Positions 47,043-59,946 of a stretch of 64,000 nucleotides of DNA are shown one piece after another. How positions within the stretch are numbered: position 1 is the stretch's first letter; each line of letters opens with the position of its first letter. The notes beneath the pieces were generated by a model that was not told the origin of the DNA, did no database searches, and saw nothing but the letters and a program-made list of their open reading frames with translations. The DNA is from Cryptomeria japonica. Its lineage: Eukaryota > Streptophyta > Pinopsida > Cupressales > Cupressaceae. The position numbers and the translations under genes were made by a program. Where the stretch lies: contig NC_081414.1 in the NCBI RefSeq assembly GCF_030272615.1, forward strand, positions 48,290,501-48,354,500, written 5' to 3'.

Positions 47043-47099
47043 TTGAATATGAATTGACTCTTCAGGTGTAAGAAGCATTGGTTTGCCATCCACTGGTGA
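47043..47099 (-). CDS. QTRT1: Queuine tRNA-ribosyltransferase catalytic subunit, internal exon (most 5' one visible)
   Basis: This 57-bp exon encodes 19 residues, beginning SPVDGKPMLL and ending ESIHIQ. It matches the conserved segment of eukaryotic TGT that follows the TDSGGFQ active-site region. The enzyme exchanges guanine-34 of tRNAs with GUN anticodons for queuine. On the minus strand the exon is preceded by an AG acceptor (47100-47101) and followed by a GTGAGT donor (47037-47042). It ends on a complete codon (phase 0), which joins in frame to the exon at 22789, where the family sequence continues without a gap. No stop or frameshift is present. Upstream exons were looked for to the right and not found, so the N-terminus is probably outside the window. 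The family call rests on remembered conservation of TGT proteins. Confidence 0.88.
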
Positions 47100-47970
47100 C
47101 TGGCATTTGACAAATGATCATGTCAGTTTTACTGAACAATATTAATTCATATAACTGACAAGGTATATAAATATAATCACATCAAAACCATATGAAGTTT
47201 CTAATCTGAATTTCAACTGAGCAGTAGATGATTACAAATACAAAACTTTAAATTGCACATAAACAAAACAAAAATCATCCATTAATTTGCTTTTATGGTA
47301 AGTTGGATCAACCTCAAAGCATACATGACCTGCTTAAACAACCAGTGGAATTCAATAAATTATAGCTAATGAATTAACGAGAACATAACTTTGGGATTAC
47401 AAGTTTATAGCTTATCCTAACACCAAGATTAACACTTTATTATTCATTATCATAGCCATCATCTCTGCAACCTCAATAGAAAACTAAAATAGAAATTAGC
47501 ACACCGTGTAACATGCATGAAAGAAACCATGACATGATGCATTATAAGCCATTTAATTTCCATATGCATCCACTCAGCCAAATCCTTCCAATTTGTACCG
47601 TGAGGAAGAGGGCTACAGATCTCCAAATTTTAGGTGAAAATGAAAGAAGAGTGGTCTCCTTGTTTACGTGTGGCATGAGATTAGAGATGTGCCTAGTTTC
47701 TCTCTAAATAAACATTACTGACATATGTTGGTTTAAATTAACAATAGGAATCAGAAAACAAAAAGACTATTGGATCAATATCGGCTAGATGAACGTGATT
47801 GCATGACAAGTTAATGATCCAAAGCAATTGAGCTACATATTCCTTTCCCAAAACATTCCAAATTCAATGAATTCATGGTATTGTGCCTGAGAGTTGATAA
47901 ATTTAGACTTACTAACAAATGGATAATCCAGTCTCTTTTTCCTTCCACTCTATAGCACAATAGCCTATAG
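47100..47970. other. QTRT1 intron sequence, nothing recognised
   Basis: AT-rich sequence upstream of the exon at 47043-47099. No exon, LTR end or repeat seen before Copia-2 begins at 47971. Confidence 0.5.
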
Positions 47971-48987
47971 TGTTGGAATTAAGTTGTCTCAACCTTAAAA
48001 TCCTAACATGTTTATTAATTATTTATTTCACCCACTTTGGAAGTCCTAAAATTTAGGGGACTGGTGTCATAGGTTACTATGTTGCGACTATGACTGTTTT
48101 AGTTATTATGATGATTACTAGTTCGGTGGAAGAGTCATAGAGAGTTATTTTTTCGCAGCTGGTATTTATGGTGGAGTTCACTTTTGACAAGTGGTGTTGT
48201 TGGAAATGTTACCATTGATCTCAAAGGAATTGGAAATGTTGTCATCGATATCAAAGGAATAAGAAGGTTGTCACTGATGTCAAAGTGAATGGTCGAGATT
48301 GTTGGAATTTGTCATTGATGTCAAGAAGGTGACTGTAAGAAATGGATATTACTATTTAAGATACGAAACAGCCCCAAGATTGATACTAACATGAAAATGA
48401 TGATATTTGAAGAAAAGCCATATATTATAATAGTAGCATGGGTGGATATAAAGAACAGATTACAAAAATGAGAAAGGATTGAGAGCATTCAATGCTACAC
48501 AGACTTGAATGTTGCTGCGAACAGAAGATGCAAACATGGCCACCACATCGTACATAAAAATAGAAGACATCAAGTACTTTTTACATTAAAGCCACAATCC
48601 ATTCTAATATTGTTTGTAGTTTCTGGATTTGATTGTGTGCGCAGTGTTACCAACATGCAAACAAATTCAAAAACTAAAAACAATACTTTATACATTTCGA
48701 GTGGAAGATATTAATATCGATGGCCTTGCCAAAGGAAGTTAGGCATTATATATGAAGTTGATCTTGTTTAATAGGGTAAATATGAGGGAAAGTAGAATCG
48801 AAATTGACTTGAGGAGCATTGTGGAAGGATATTGAAGCCGCAAACAACTTCTATTAGCAGCTATGATACACATTCATCTATGCTATTTGGAGTGACAAAA
48901 AACATTTACCATAGCTGATGGAAGCCATAACCCACCACAGAGTCTTGAAGCACTTTCGTGAAGGTTCATTATTGCTTGGAGAAAGTA

Positions 48988-51392
48988 TGTCATGTCCCCT
49001 CCTTGATCGTTATATGTCATGTCCCCTTTGTCATACCCCATCCTTGTTCATCATGATTTTTTCTAATCAAGGGATATAACCTAAATATAGCAATTAAAAT
49101 TGTTTATTTATTAATTTAATATTTAATTTATTCATTATGTACAAATGAAATAAATGTAGCGACTACAATATTTTATTATTACTAATTAAATAATATTTAG
49201 TAAAGTTTGCGATGTCCCCATATTATCAAATAATAGTGATTTATATCTAAATATGCTTATACATCAATTATTTATTTATGAGTTTATTGTTCGTTCAAAT
49301 TAAAGATATGAATGAACCTCCTTAGTATTAAATAATCAAATCCATCAATAAACAGATTACTAATATACCTTAATATTAGTATTACGTATCACATATTAAT
49401 CATCTTATTAATATCAAATATTCATTAATATTTTTATTAAATAATTACATGAAGCAATAATGATTAAGACAACAATTTTACTGTTGTCAACAGCAGGCAC
49501 GAAGTTAATATATTAAATAGTGATTACGACAATATCCAGAACAACAGCCGAACAAAGATCCTTATAGATTGCAGCAAAACAAAGATCCTAAAGATCTTGA
49601 TTGCGGCTCTCACTCATCGGTTAGATAACGAACAGTAATGAAGGAACTTATTGGTAATACGGGCTAATCAATAGTTAATACGGTGGCAACAAGTTAATCG
49701 GCAAAACATTGTTTTAATAATAAACCACCTTACAAATGACACGATACCCCTAACTAGTGTGATTCCTCATATATGAATAGAAACGATAATTATTAAGGTT
49801 CTTATGAATTATTATACTAGTGGAATCGATCCTTCGTGAAAAAATAAAGGAAATAATTAGTAAATGGGATATGTCTCTTCAAATGAGACATCCGCTCAAA
49901 GGGTATGACTCTTGAAAAGTTGAAGATATAAATAAGAAATAAAAATGAATGTAAGAGGGGGATAGGGACTCACACGTAGAGCAAGGGAATACAACAAGAT
50001 AAAGTCAGCAGTCAAACTGACTGTTGGAAACAGCACAGTATAGTCATTGGGACAGTGATAAGTATATAGGGCACTGCATTATTAATTTAGTATAAGTATT
50101 AATAACACAACTAACAATAATAATAAAGACGGATTTATTAATATTTGATAATGTTATGATGATTAAATATGGTTAGTAAGATAAATATAATATGGTACTG
50201 TTAAAAATGCAATAAGATAAATGTAATAAGATGTCGTTAATAATAAAAATAATATAATATAATACTATTAATAGAATAAATGTAATATGATATAGTATAA
50301 TGTTGTTAATATAATGACCTTAATATAATATAATGCTGACAATAACCTTGATAATGTAATATAACATAATGACGGTGTAGGTTCCAGACCAAGCTTTATT
50401 TGACATAAATGTCCTGCTATTGTGATTCTAGGACAGTATATAAGAGGGCCCATTAGGGGACATTACAAGGCTGCACCAGCAGACTACGGAAAGGTAAGAG
50501 GATAGTTGCACACCTCGGGAATATATATGTGTGTGGACGTGTGTGCCACACACACACATATATGTTTAGAATGATCTGTCATATATCTCAAACCTCTTTG
50601 ACAGAGTTATAGTCTTAGCGTAAAAATGCCTCATATATATGTACCAATGTATATATGTAGGTATGTAGTATATATGTGTGTATGCGGTATATGTATGTAT
50701 GTATTCAGTGTATATATCAGTGTATATATATATATATATATATGCAGGTTATATATAGGTATGTATGAAGGATATATTTTTGTATGTAAGATCAATAATA
50801 GTAATATGTAGATGCGGGCATAAAATATTGATGATAATGAAATATAAAATGTAATATGAATAACAATAATTTGGCTATGTGATGGAGGCTATTGGGAGGA
50901 AATTCCCTTCGCCTAATTCAAGGATTATGATGATCCCTGGTAGGCAATATATACAGAGTATCTATATGCATATATGCTATGGCTTGGGTGTCAAAAGCTC
51001 ACCCAAGAAGAGACGGATCTGACTGGTCCTCTCTGGTAAACTTGGATGATGAGATGCATCATCCAAGAAAAGGAATGGATCATATATGATGGTCTTCCTT
51101 GGTAGGCTTGGTTGTAAGATGTTACATCCAAGACAGGAATCGAATTATCCATCGATTTCCTGGTATGGCTTGGAACCAAGATGGGTTCCAAGAAGGCGAG
51201 CATCACAACCGCCTAAGGACATGTCCCAGTACTGCACTCTTATCCTTTTTATTAAATAAGAATTGAGATTAATTTTAATTAAGTAATTGAAGTTTAATTG
51301 CAAATTAGATTAATTATATATATATATATATTTGTTGCATTCTAACAGTCTGTTTTGCAGGACAGTGATCTCCAACTAGTAGGGACATTACA
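48988..51392 (+). mobile_element. Solo LTR H, 2,405 bp
   Basis: Starts TGTCATGTCCCC (repeated at 49016) and ends AGGGACATTACA. Perfect target duplications AAGTA (48983-48987 and 51393-51397). TATATAAG at 50437-50444. R-U5 includes TA/TG-rich microsatellite DNA (50520-50780) and four tandem hairpins (50983-51192). Nested in T. Confidence 0.9.
50983..51192 (+). ncRNA. Four tandem hairpins with compensatory stem changes in the H leader
   Basis: Hairpins at 50983-51007, 51041-51067, 51107-51132 and 51169-51192, spaced about 60 bp apart. Each opens CTTGG and closes CCAAG. The inner stem differs in each but stays paired: GTG/CAC, ATGATG/CATCAT, TGTAA/TTACA and AACC/GGTT. Paired changes in repeated units point to a maintained RNA (or DNA) structure in the transcribed R-U5. 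Role unknown; packaging, dimerisation or translation control are possibilities. Confidence 0.7.
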
Positions 51393-51397
51393 AAGTA

Positions 51398-52657
51398 TTC
51401 CATTCTTTGGTACATCAAAGCATACTTTGCCATGTAGATCCACAACATCACAAGAAGACCATTGTATCTAGATCATGGTCCCAATTACAGCACTAGTCAA
51501 AGCTATTCTCACAGTCAAAGCCGCAATAACAATTGAATGATCATTGTTGTCAAGGATATCATGGTCGCAGTTACAACGGGAATTGAAGCAAAAGTTTTCA
51601 AGAAGAAATGAAGTGCTAGTTGCCTCAACTCGCCCCTTCCTGTCCCCAACATGGCAGAAAGTAAGACCAAGGCAAGGCAAGTTGGGTGTCGGGCTATGTT
51701 ATGGGGATACAGCTCAGTTAAAAAAAAATGAAATGAAATGCTAGTGCATCATATTGAATTAGATCCTCAAACGAAAACTTAGGTTTGGTAGACTAGTGTT
51801 GCGCACTACTATCATCAACATATTCAATGTGGTGAAACTGTGAACAAAATAGGTTGTCAAAAAAATTGGGAAGACTAACATGTTTATGGCTTAACATAGA
51901 GCAGGAATGACAACATAATTACTTGAATTGGGATCGTGATCTTAGGCGGGATAATATGGATTCTCTTTAGAATAGAAATAAAACCAGCAAGTGTAAGTGT
52001 GGGATCAGCGTAGGGAGTAAAAGACGTGTTTATGATGCATAGTGCTCAATCACAAAGATAGAGAATTGATGAGAACAAAGAAGCTCTTTGATAGGAATCT
52101 TTTTGAGAATCTGCCAACTTACAATAGGCCCAGAACTACTATCATGCAGAGTTTTGGCCCTGAAGATAATGCAATGCTTCACAAAGTGGACGTTTGTAAG
52201 TTCGACTTCAAGGAAAGACAAATGTTTATTGACCATCGCTTAAATGTTGTAGAGGAAGACAACAAAAAGCTTTTGCGAAAAATTAAGAAATCATTAAGAG
52301 TATGATTATAATTACTAGTGTCAAGTAACAAAAAATTAACAACTAAAAATTAAATCAAAGATTAGTCAAAAGGAACAATGTAAAGGTGTGTCTCAATTTG
52401 AGACAAGATATATAAGAGAGGCCATTTGTGAGCTAAAAAAGTGTGAGTGAGTGGGAGTAGAATACAAAATTGAATATCTATAAAGATCATCCAAGGAGAA
52501 TAAAAATGCAGCAATGGAGTGAATTAAATAAGTATATAGAGGACAATAGATATATAAAGACACATCAATAAAACAAGTGAAGAGATACATTAAGTAAAAT
52601 AAAAAATGAATGATGAAGAAATGAGAAGGTTGTCCAAGGAGAAATCAAATGAAGTGA
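51398..52657. other. U3 body of LTR T between H and I
   Basis: AT-rich, no gene. Short ORFs on both strands lack any recognisable protein. Confidence 0.5.
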
Positions 52658-52662
52658 AGTTA

Positions 52663-54061
52663 TGTGATATCCCTTGCTATCTCTGATCCAAATTTGCTGC
52701 TCAAGGAATATCGTCAAACACTTTGCACACAATGTCTGATCTTGCTGATTAGGGCTTCAGTTTACCTTGCTATGAGTTTGTATGCTGCAAATGATGTTTT
52801 TTGAATGCTTCTAATGATGCAAGATTGGTTGATAATATAATAGAAATGATATACTAACTGTTTTTGACCTTTCTAATACATATAAGTGACTAAAATCAAC
52901 TTGTACAGCGAGTTGACATATTGTCAAACACTTTCCATGCATCCTAGGATAACCAATATGCACCTACAGCAACTGATGATGAAATAGCAGCACCATGTAC
53001 TTGATCGATTTCTTCATATAGACTTCACAATTGCCCCATAACTTGATCCGCCTAGCCTCCTTGATGCCCAGCGATCACCACCAAGGCATGAATGGATTTT
53101 TTCCTTGCCTTACTAGTCAAAATCGCACCACCACAAAGGTGCACCCAGCCTTTATGCAACTCTGAATTTTGCAAGCAATAAATATGGAAATTGAACCAAC
53201 TTGGCACTTGAAGATTCGTCCCCCTCAATCTCAAAGTCGCCTTCTTCAAAGGCTCCAAATAAAACCCCTATGATAATCTGCTCAAATACTGAATAAGACC
53301 CTCCTTAATGCACAAATTGAACCTCTCGATGAAGTCCACGATCAAGCAATGATTCAGCTGATATTTCACAGCCTCAAGATTGCAAACCAATTAGAGATTT
53401 CGTTCCCAATGGCTGATGAAGGCAGAAAACCCTTATCTTCTCTTCACAGAACATAATTTATCAAACAAATGCTCAATAATAATCCATAATCGACCTCTCT
53501 TTGGCTGTTTATATAACACTTCTCCAAAGGTCAATTTCCCTCCAAAAAGCACATTTTAATTCTCATTTTAAATGTTTTAATGTTTGCACCTTATGTCACT
53601 TAGTTTCCTCCTTGGCTAGGCGCTCAATAATTAATTAAAAATATCGCCCCCTTTTAATGAAGATTTGACCCTCATGTTATAAAGTTAAGTTATAACTTTA
53701 TAATATCACCTTTAAATATTTTAATATCATTTAAGCCACTAAAACATTACTATCTCCTTCAATATTTATTATTTCACCACGCCATCTGAAACTGGGGTCA
53801 ACATTGCAGATCCCAATGCATCCAGGTGTCTAACTAAAAATAGTAAAAGTCACTCTCAATCATCCACTGACTTACTATAAATAGTAAGTGTGAGAAACAA
53901 AGTCAAACGAAGGCCAATCCTGAACCAAACTGAGTTCCGAAGAAGAGAACACCCTACCAACTGCCCACCAGGACCCTCTAACCATCTGCTTTAGCCTAGG
54001 AGGACCCAAAATAATAGGCAAAACCATCAAGACAAGCACAAGCTAAAAAGGGGACATTACA
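52663..54061 (-). mobile_element. Solo LTR I, 1,399 bp, minus strand
   Basis: On the minus strand it starts TGTAATGTCCCC (54061) and ends GGGATATCACA (52663). The flanks AGTTA (52658-52662) and GGTTA (54062-54066) match at 4 of 5. Minus-strand TATATAA within 53507-53517. Its first 190 bp match the E 3' LTR, including a 20-bp palindrome (53870-53889). Confidence 0.83.
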
Positions 54062-55429
54062 GGTTAAAAAAGATTTTATGAATAGGATATGAAAAGTGAA
54101 GAATAATGATTCAATTAATGTGATATATTTGGAGAGCATTTGAGGAAGATAAATCCAAGAAGAAGAGTGGTATCAAACAAAAGATCCAATTGTCCCTCAT
54201 CCGTCGAAGAAGCAACAATCAAGGTGCCACCTAGTTATGATTTTGAGGTTGGTGCCTCATAGAAAAGAGATTGGTGTCTCTTATTGAGTTGGTGGTCAAG
54301 TAGTGTGGTTGGTCAGTTGGTGCCTCTAATGAGTTGGTGCTCAAGTAGTGTGGTTGGTCAGTTGGTGCCTCTAATGAGTTGGTGCTCACGAAGTGAATGA
54401 GGTGTTGGTCCCTCTAGTGAGTTGGTGCTCACGAATTCAAAGGGTGGTTGGTGCCTCTGGTAGGTTGGTGCCTACAAACTTGCAAAAGAAGATTTTATAT
54501 AAAAAAATCAATTTGTTGTGGTTTTCTCCCATTAGGGTTTCCATTTATATCATGTGTTCTATGTGTTACATGATAGTTAGATCTCATGTGAATGTTAATA
54601 TGCAATGAATATGCTTTGAGACTAAGTTATATGATTATGATATTAAGTTTAAAAAGTAAAAGTTAGTTATTATACTGATTCATCCTCCCCCTCTCAGTAT
54701 AAATGTATGCTCATCAAGTGTGAGGTAAGAAATGTGCCTAAAATGGATTTGGCAATTTTTATGTCATGTGTGTAGTGCATATGGCAAGATGACCATGATG
54801 GGTGAATCATGAGTTAGTGCTTTGGAAAGTTGCTATGTGCGATGTGTCATGGAAATGGCAACTTGTTTTTTACACCACTTACCCTTTGAGCGTATGAGTT
54901 GGTTTTGGAAACCATGGACACTTTCCAATCATGTGCTGAGCTCTATAAATATGTAGCATCTTAGTACATTTTGTATGATGAGGTTAAACATTTTCTGAGA
55001 AATTGTTATGTGCCGGAATTTCTTTAAAGTTCTCTATTGTTGTAATAACTCCTTAATAACATTGGCTCTGTGCATTGTATTGTAACTCTTGTTGCTAATA
55101 ATACAAATTGAGATCTGGCTTTTGGAGTGTGGGTTTTTTCCAAAAGGGTTTTCCCACATAAATCTAGTGTTATGTTTTCTATTTGTTTAAATCTGAAATT
55201 GTATGTGTTTATCTAATCTGTAATACTTTAAGGGTTTCTAAGAAATTTTTGAATTCACTCTCCTATTAGATTTAGCATTTGGAAGAATTATTCCACACTT
55301 TGGTTCCTTTCAATTCGTACCAGAGTTTGGCCAGCTTTGTTATCGTTGTTGGGTTGAAGGATTTTTTGTGCTGATCAAGTTTCAGTGGGAGTTTTGTAGA
55401 GAAAGATTTCATAACCTTGTAGTTTTGAG

Positions 55430-55862
55430 ATGGCAAGCATATCGAGTAGAATAGAGATGGAGAAGTTTAATGGCAGCAATTTTGAGTTGTGGACACTCAA
55501 AATGGAGGATATGCTCATAGATAGAGATCTATGGGCTGCAGCTTCTTCAACGAAACACCAATCTATAGTGTAGGATGTATGTGATACAATGGATTGAAAA
55601 GCCAAGGGTTTGATAAGACTCCATCCAGCTAATTTTGTGGTCCTGAATGTCCGTGAAGAGAAAACTGCAGCTGAGCTTTGGAAGAAGCTTGGTGATATTT
55701 ATCAAGGGAAATCCTTCATAAATAAGTTATTCCTGAGAAAGATGTTGTATTCTATAAGGTTGGAGGAAGGAGAATCTATTGCAGACCACATGTATGCATT
55801 TTGTTTGCCAAACTGGGTTTTGTTGATATCAAGATAGATGAACAAGAGAAATGCATGCTTTT
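55430..55862 (+). pseudogene. Copia-2 gag, N-terminal part (broken)
   Basis: Starts MASISSRIEMEKFNGSNFEL with the N-terminal gag pattern (FNGSNFELWTLKMEDML). It has two stops near 55570-55600, then continues as the UBN2 domain (AAELWKKLGDIYQGKS). It is interrupted by U after the EKCMLF segment. Confidence 0.85.
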
Positions 55863-57026
55863 CAGTCATGCCCCCGATTAGACTTTACAACGAATCTGCA
55901 TACAAAATTATCTTGCAAATCAAGACTTCACAATTTCATAAGTCGTAATGATCTAAAAACAACTGAGTGAGGACTATCACGATTCTGCCACAAACAGAAG
56001 ACAATAGACCATAGAAAATCATCTTAATACTACACCACGATTTTCTGTTCAAAGCAGGGACGATCAAACAGTAAGGTCAGCAATGAGTGGGGGAAATCAC
56101 GTGGGGGCAGCAACCAGTACCCTTGTTCCATTATACATCCAAAAATCATCAAGAAGCACAACTAAGGAAAAATCTATGTGAAGCATTTCATGATGAAGGG
56201 CCATCATTCAAGTTTGAGGAGGTAAGATCGCTTCCAATAGGACAACTACTTTCCAAAGGTCGCCTCCCTCCTTGAAGACATTCACATTGAAGATGAGAAA
56301 AGCCACGATGGGATAAGCATCGAATCACATCAAAAGAACAATACGGGGAAATCTCCACTCATCAAGAGGAACATCGACCATTACTGCCTGTGGCAACAGT
56401 CTGGTACAATGTATCTCACTTATTGCTAAGTGACTATTTGCAATTATATAATATGGAACATTAAGAATAAAGAACAAATATCTATAATATGAAACACTAT
56501 ATTTATAAATGCATATTAGGGAATATTGTCAATAATTTGCATTGGTCATAATAAGAAAATCAGATTTATACTAAATTTCTTCCGCATTCGTAATACTTGA
56601 AAGGCCAATATATTAAACAGTCTAGTTCTTGATCTTCCACTAATGCCTTCGTGAGGATAGCTTGGTTTGCGTAGGGAAAGGCGGCATAATTTCTCACAAG
56701 ACAGGTAAGTCCCAAAATGGGGTATGGATAGGTCTTCCGCAAACCTTGAGGGAAAAGTCCCAAGATGGGGTATGGACCTGTGTTACTGAAACCTCGAGGG
56801 AACCTACTTGTAGATTGGTTTCCAAGCATCCTAGCACAGTAACTCCCCCATCTTCCGTTAGGGTTAGGGAAGTAATAAGGATAAACCCTAATATAATTGG
56901 TTATTGATTGTATAATGATGAATTAGTTATTCACTAATCTCAAACTCTTAATTTAAGGCACAATAATATTTAATGATATATGTTAATTATTGGTAAACTT
57001 GCAACGTCCTAGTAGGAGACATTACA
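55863..57026 (+). mobile_element. LTR U inserted in Copia-2 gag, about 1.16 kb
   Basis: Starts near gtcatgccccc (the expected TG is mutated) and ends GGAGACATTACA, the end type of Q, G and H. The flanks CTTTT (55858-55862) and CTTTG (57027-57031) match at 4 of 5. Gag resumes after it (SNLWDNLVMAIGS). No internal coding region. Confidence 0.65.
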
Positions 57027-58603
57027 CTTTGTTATGTTCTTTGTCGAACTTATGGGATAACCTTGTGATGGCCATTGGAAGCACAACAACCACTTTCATG
57101 ATGGAGAATGTGGTTGCTTCATCGTTATCTAAAGAGATGTGAAGGAAATCTTTTGAAAAGCTAAGAAGGTCATAGTTGCTTGTGGTAGAATGATGCAAAA
57201 AGGCAAGAAGCACAAGAAAAGTAAATCCAAATCTCTAGGGAGATCTAAGTCTCCTAGTCAAATGTCCCAAGTAAAATGTTGGAACTACAATATATCTAGT
57301 CATTTCTATAAAAAGCGTAAGGAAGGGAAGAAAACGAAAGGTAAAAAGGATTTCTCCTCTTCTAACTCTGAAAAAACCTCTCAAGATGAAGTAGATACTT
57401 TTGTCATAGCCTCAGCAACACATGCATCGGAAGTTGTGTGGTTGATAGATTCAAGTGCATCATTCCACATGAGCTCTCACAAAGGTTGGTTCTTCAAGTA
57501 TGAAGAGTTTGACAATGGCAGGGTTTATCGGGGTGATGACTCTCACCTAAAGGTTGTTGGCCCTGGAAGTGTCGAGATCTAATTCCCTAATGGTAGAGTG
57601 AAGGGTATTGATGTTGTCTTGCATATCCCCAATTTGGCACAGAACCTACTTTTAGTTAGCGAGCTAAGTGATGTGGGTGTGCAAGTTGTTTTCTTGAGTG
57701 GTGGATGTAAGATGACAAGAGGTTTTATGGTGCTTGCTAAGGGTGTTCGGATTGACACCCTATGTAAGTTGGACACATGTACGGTTCAATGCAATGGTGT
57801 TTCAATGAAGTCCAAGAAAAGGGATTTGGATTCTTCATCCTCACCATCAAATCGAGTAAAGAAGACTGTTGTTCCTACATCTAATGGTCATGCATTCTAG
57901 GTACCTAAGGGTGCAAATGCTTTGGAGATGAAGCTCTCAATGGAGAAGACAATGTTATGGCACCAGAGACTTGGCCATATTGCTAAGAAGGGTCTTAGAG
58001 CCTTGAAAAATAAATGCCTTGTTGAAGGCCTTGATGACTACAATCACAAGTTGGACTTTTGTGAACATTAAGTTTCTGGCAAACAAAGCATATTTCTTTT
58101 TATTCCAGTTCTCATAAGTCTTTTGGGGTTTTTGGATTGTATTCATTCAAATGTGTTTGGTCCTATTAATGTTCCTTTGATATCTAGATCTATGTATTTT
58201 GTCTCTCACACAGATTATTATAGTAGGACATTTGTGTATATCCTCAGAAGTAAATCTAAAGTTTTTTTGTTTGTTTAAGGAATTTAAATCCTTGGTTGAA
58301 AACTAGACTGGTAGAAAAATGAAGTCTTTGAGGACTGACAATGGCAATGAGTTTTGTTCAGCAAAATTCGACAAGTTCTATAAGAACCATGCGATTAAGA
58401 GACACAAGACAACTCCATACACCCCACAACAAAATCAAGTTACGAAGAGAATACACAGAAAGTTGATGGAGAGGGTTAGGAGTATCTTGAGTGTTGGCCT
58501 TGGAACACAAATTTTCAGCTGAAGTTGTAGCCACTACATGTTATCAGCTTAACAAATCTCCTACTTCAACACTACTTGAAAAGACACCAATGGAGGCACG
58601 GTC
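57027..58603 (+). pseudogene. Copia-2 gag end, protease and integrase N-terminal half (broken)
   Basis: Resumes gag (NLWDNLVMAIGS), then a degenerate zinc knuckle (CWNYNISSHFYKK), and the protease site with Ser for Gly (LIDSSASFHMS). The GAG-pre-integrase (LWHQRLGHIAKKG) follows, then the integrase core with RTDNGNEF and TPQQNQVTKR, where the catalytic Glu is replaced. Multiple stops (for example near 57580, 58070, 58280). Interrupted at 58603 by V. Confidence 0.88.
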
Positions 58604-59941
58604 TGTTGAACACAGAGTACCACTGAGAGGGGGGGGTGAATCAGTGGTTCCTAGGTCTATTCTTTTTCTGATCTAACTTGAGAATATCAATTATTTACTT
58701 AATCACATAGACAGTCAAACCAGTAATATAAGAAAGAAAGGCAAAGAGGCCATGCACACACAACCAACTCACAACATTGGATATACGAGGAAAACCCAAT
58801 ATGGGAAAAACCTCGGTCAGAAAAGTTGTTGAAGTCTACTGCTCCAATCCAGCCTCACAGAAAAACACAGTTATAAAGTTTAGGGCACCAACCCAAGGAG
58901 CACCAAGCCCTGCACCAAGCTCCAACTTGGCAATGTATATTGAAATACTATTTGAGTACAATTTAGGCTTCTTACTGCAAATGAATTCTGCAGCTCTTGA
59001 ATCAATTGACTTTCTGTTATCTTTCTCTCCTTCTCACACACAATCTCTCAGTACATTGTGTCACAGTGAGATGTTGCCTGCTCTGCCACGCCTTACCGAT
59101 AAGGCTCAATAGCTCGACTATGATACTACCGATAGGATCCTCTGACCGGTCTGCCTGCTTGCTCACACTGTAACTTGATCGAAATCCCTTCTCAAGTTTT
59201 CTTCTTCCAACTCCTCTCCACACTACTTTCTTCACTGCAGCATCATCAATCTTCTGCACATTGCTCCATTTTCTATAAGATGATTTCCCGCCAAAACAAT
59301 TCAAAATCTAGGCGGTTAGGGTTTCTTCACCATCCTCGAGGTAAATCAAATCCAGTCAGATCTTGCGAGATCTGAACTCCTTGAAGTCCATAGGCTCAAC
59401 TCCATCATTTTCGTGCCTTTTAAGACTCGTTTTACGAACAGGGGAAACAAGATCCTTTATATCGATTTACATCTGTCAAATTGCTATTAATGCCTCTGTT
59501 GTTTCCTTCTCGAGGTATTCTTTCGATCCGATCTTCTTGCTTCGATCCAGGCGCCAACTACTCCCCTAATCTTCCTCTGTCATTCCTTCTTCCTCGAGCC
59601 ACAATCAATCTGATACAATCCCTTGATTTGTGGTTCCTTCATTAATGGTGAATATCTGTTTCATCGACCCTACGGATGAAGCTTCACCAACCACACCCTA
59701 CTTGCCACCTCAGCTTTCACACTAATCAAGACACGGCTTTCCAATGTTCAGTCGGTCCGACAAACACATACCGGTAAAACCCTTTGCCAGTAGAGTGTTC
59801 TTCACCTGTTGACCGGTCTAGCATCCTGTACCAGTTGTACATCTTAACATTTTGCCTCTTCATCATTATCCAGGCAGCCATATACCATGCTCAATCTCCA
59901 CCGGTTGACATCAATGACAACTAAGTGCCAAAATGCCAACA
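58604..59941 (-). mobile_element. Solo LTR V, 1,338 bp, minus strand, in Copia-2 integrase
   Basis: On the minus strand it starts TGTTGGCATTTTGGCAC and ends TGTGTTCAACA. Perfect target duplications CGGTC (58599-58603 and 59942-59946). A minus-strand GATATAAAG lies within 59453-59464. A run of 8 G (58629-58636 area) ends the U5, as in M and T. Removal restores the TPMEA…GKKPSIRHLKVFGC order of the integrase C-terminal region. Confidence 0.92.
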
Positions 59942-59946
59942 CGGTC

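Larger units (their letters stand above)
48198..54716 (+). mobile_element. Solo LTR T (about 2.7 kb own sequence) with H and I nested
   Basis: Starts TGTTGGAAATG and ends TATGCTCATCA. The flanks GGTGT (48193-48197) and AGTGT (54717-54721) match at 4 of 5, and removing T rejoins the Copia-2 LTR. TATATAAA is at 54496-54503. The R-U5 has gttggtgcctct and gagttggtgctc repeats (54280-54470) and a tccccctctcag end like M. Same family as M and L, opposite strand. Confidence 0.85.

Noticed and set aside
50626-50811. 61-codon ORF rich in Tyr, Val and Ile
   Set aside because: It is translation of TA/TG microsatellite DNA in LTR H.
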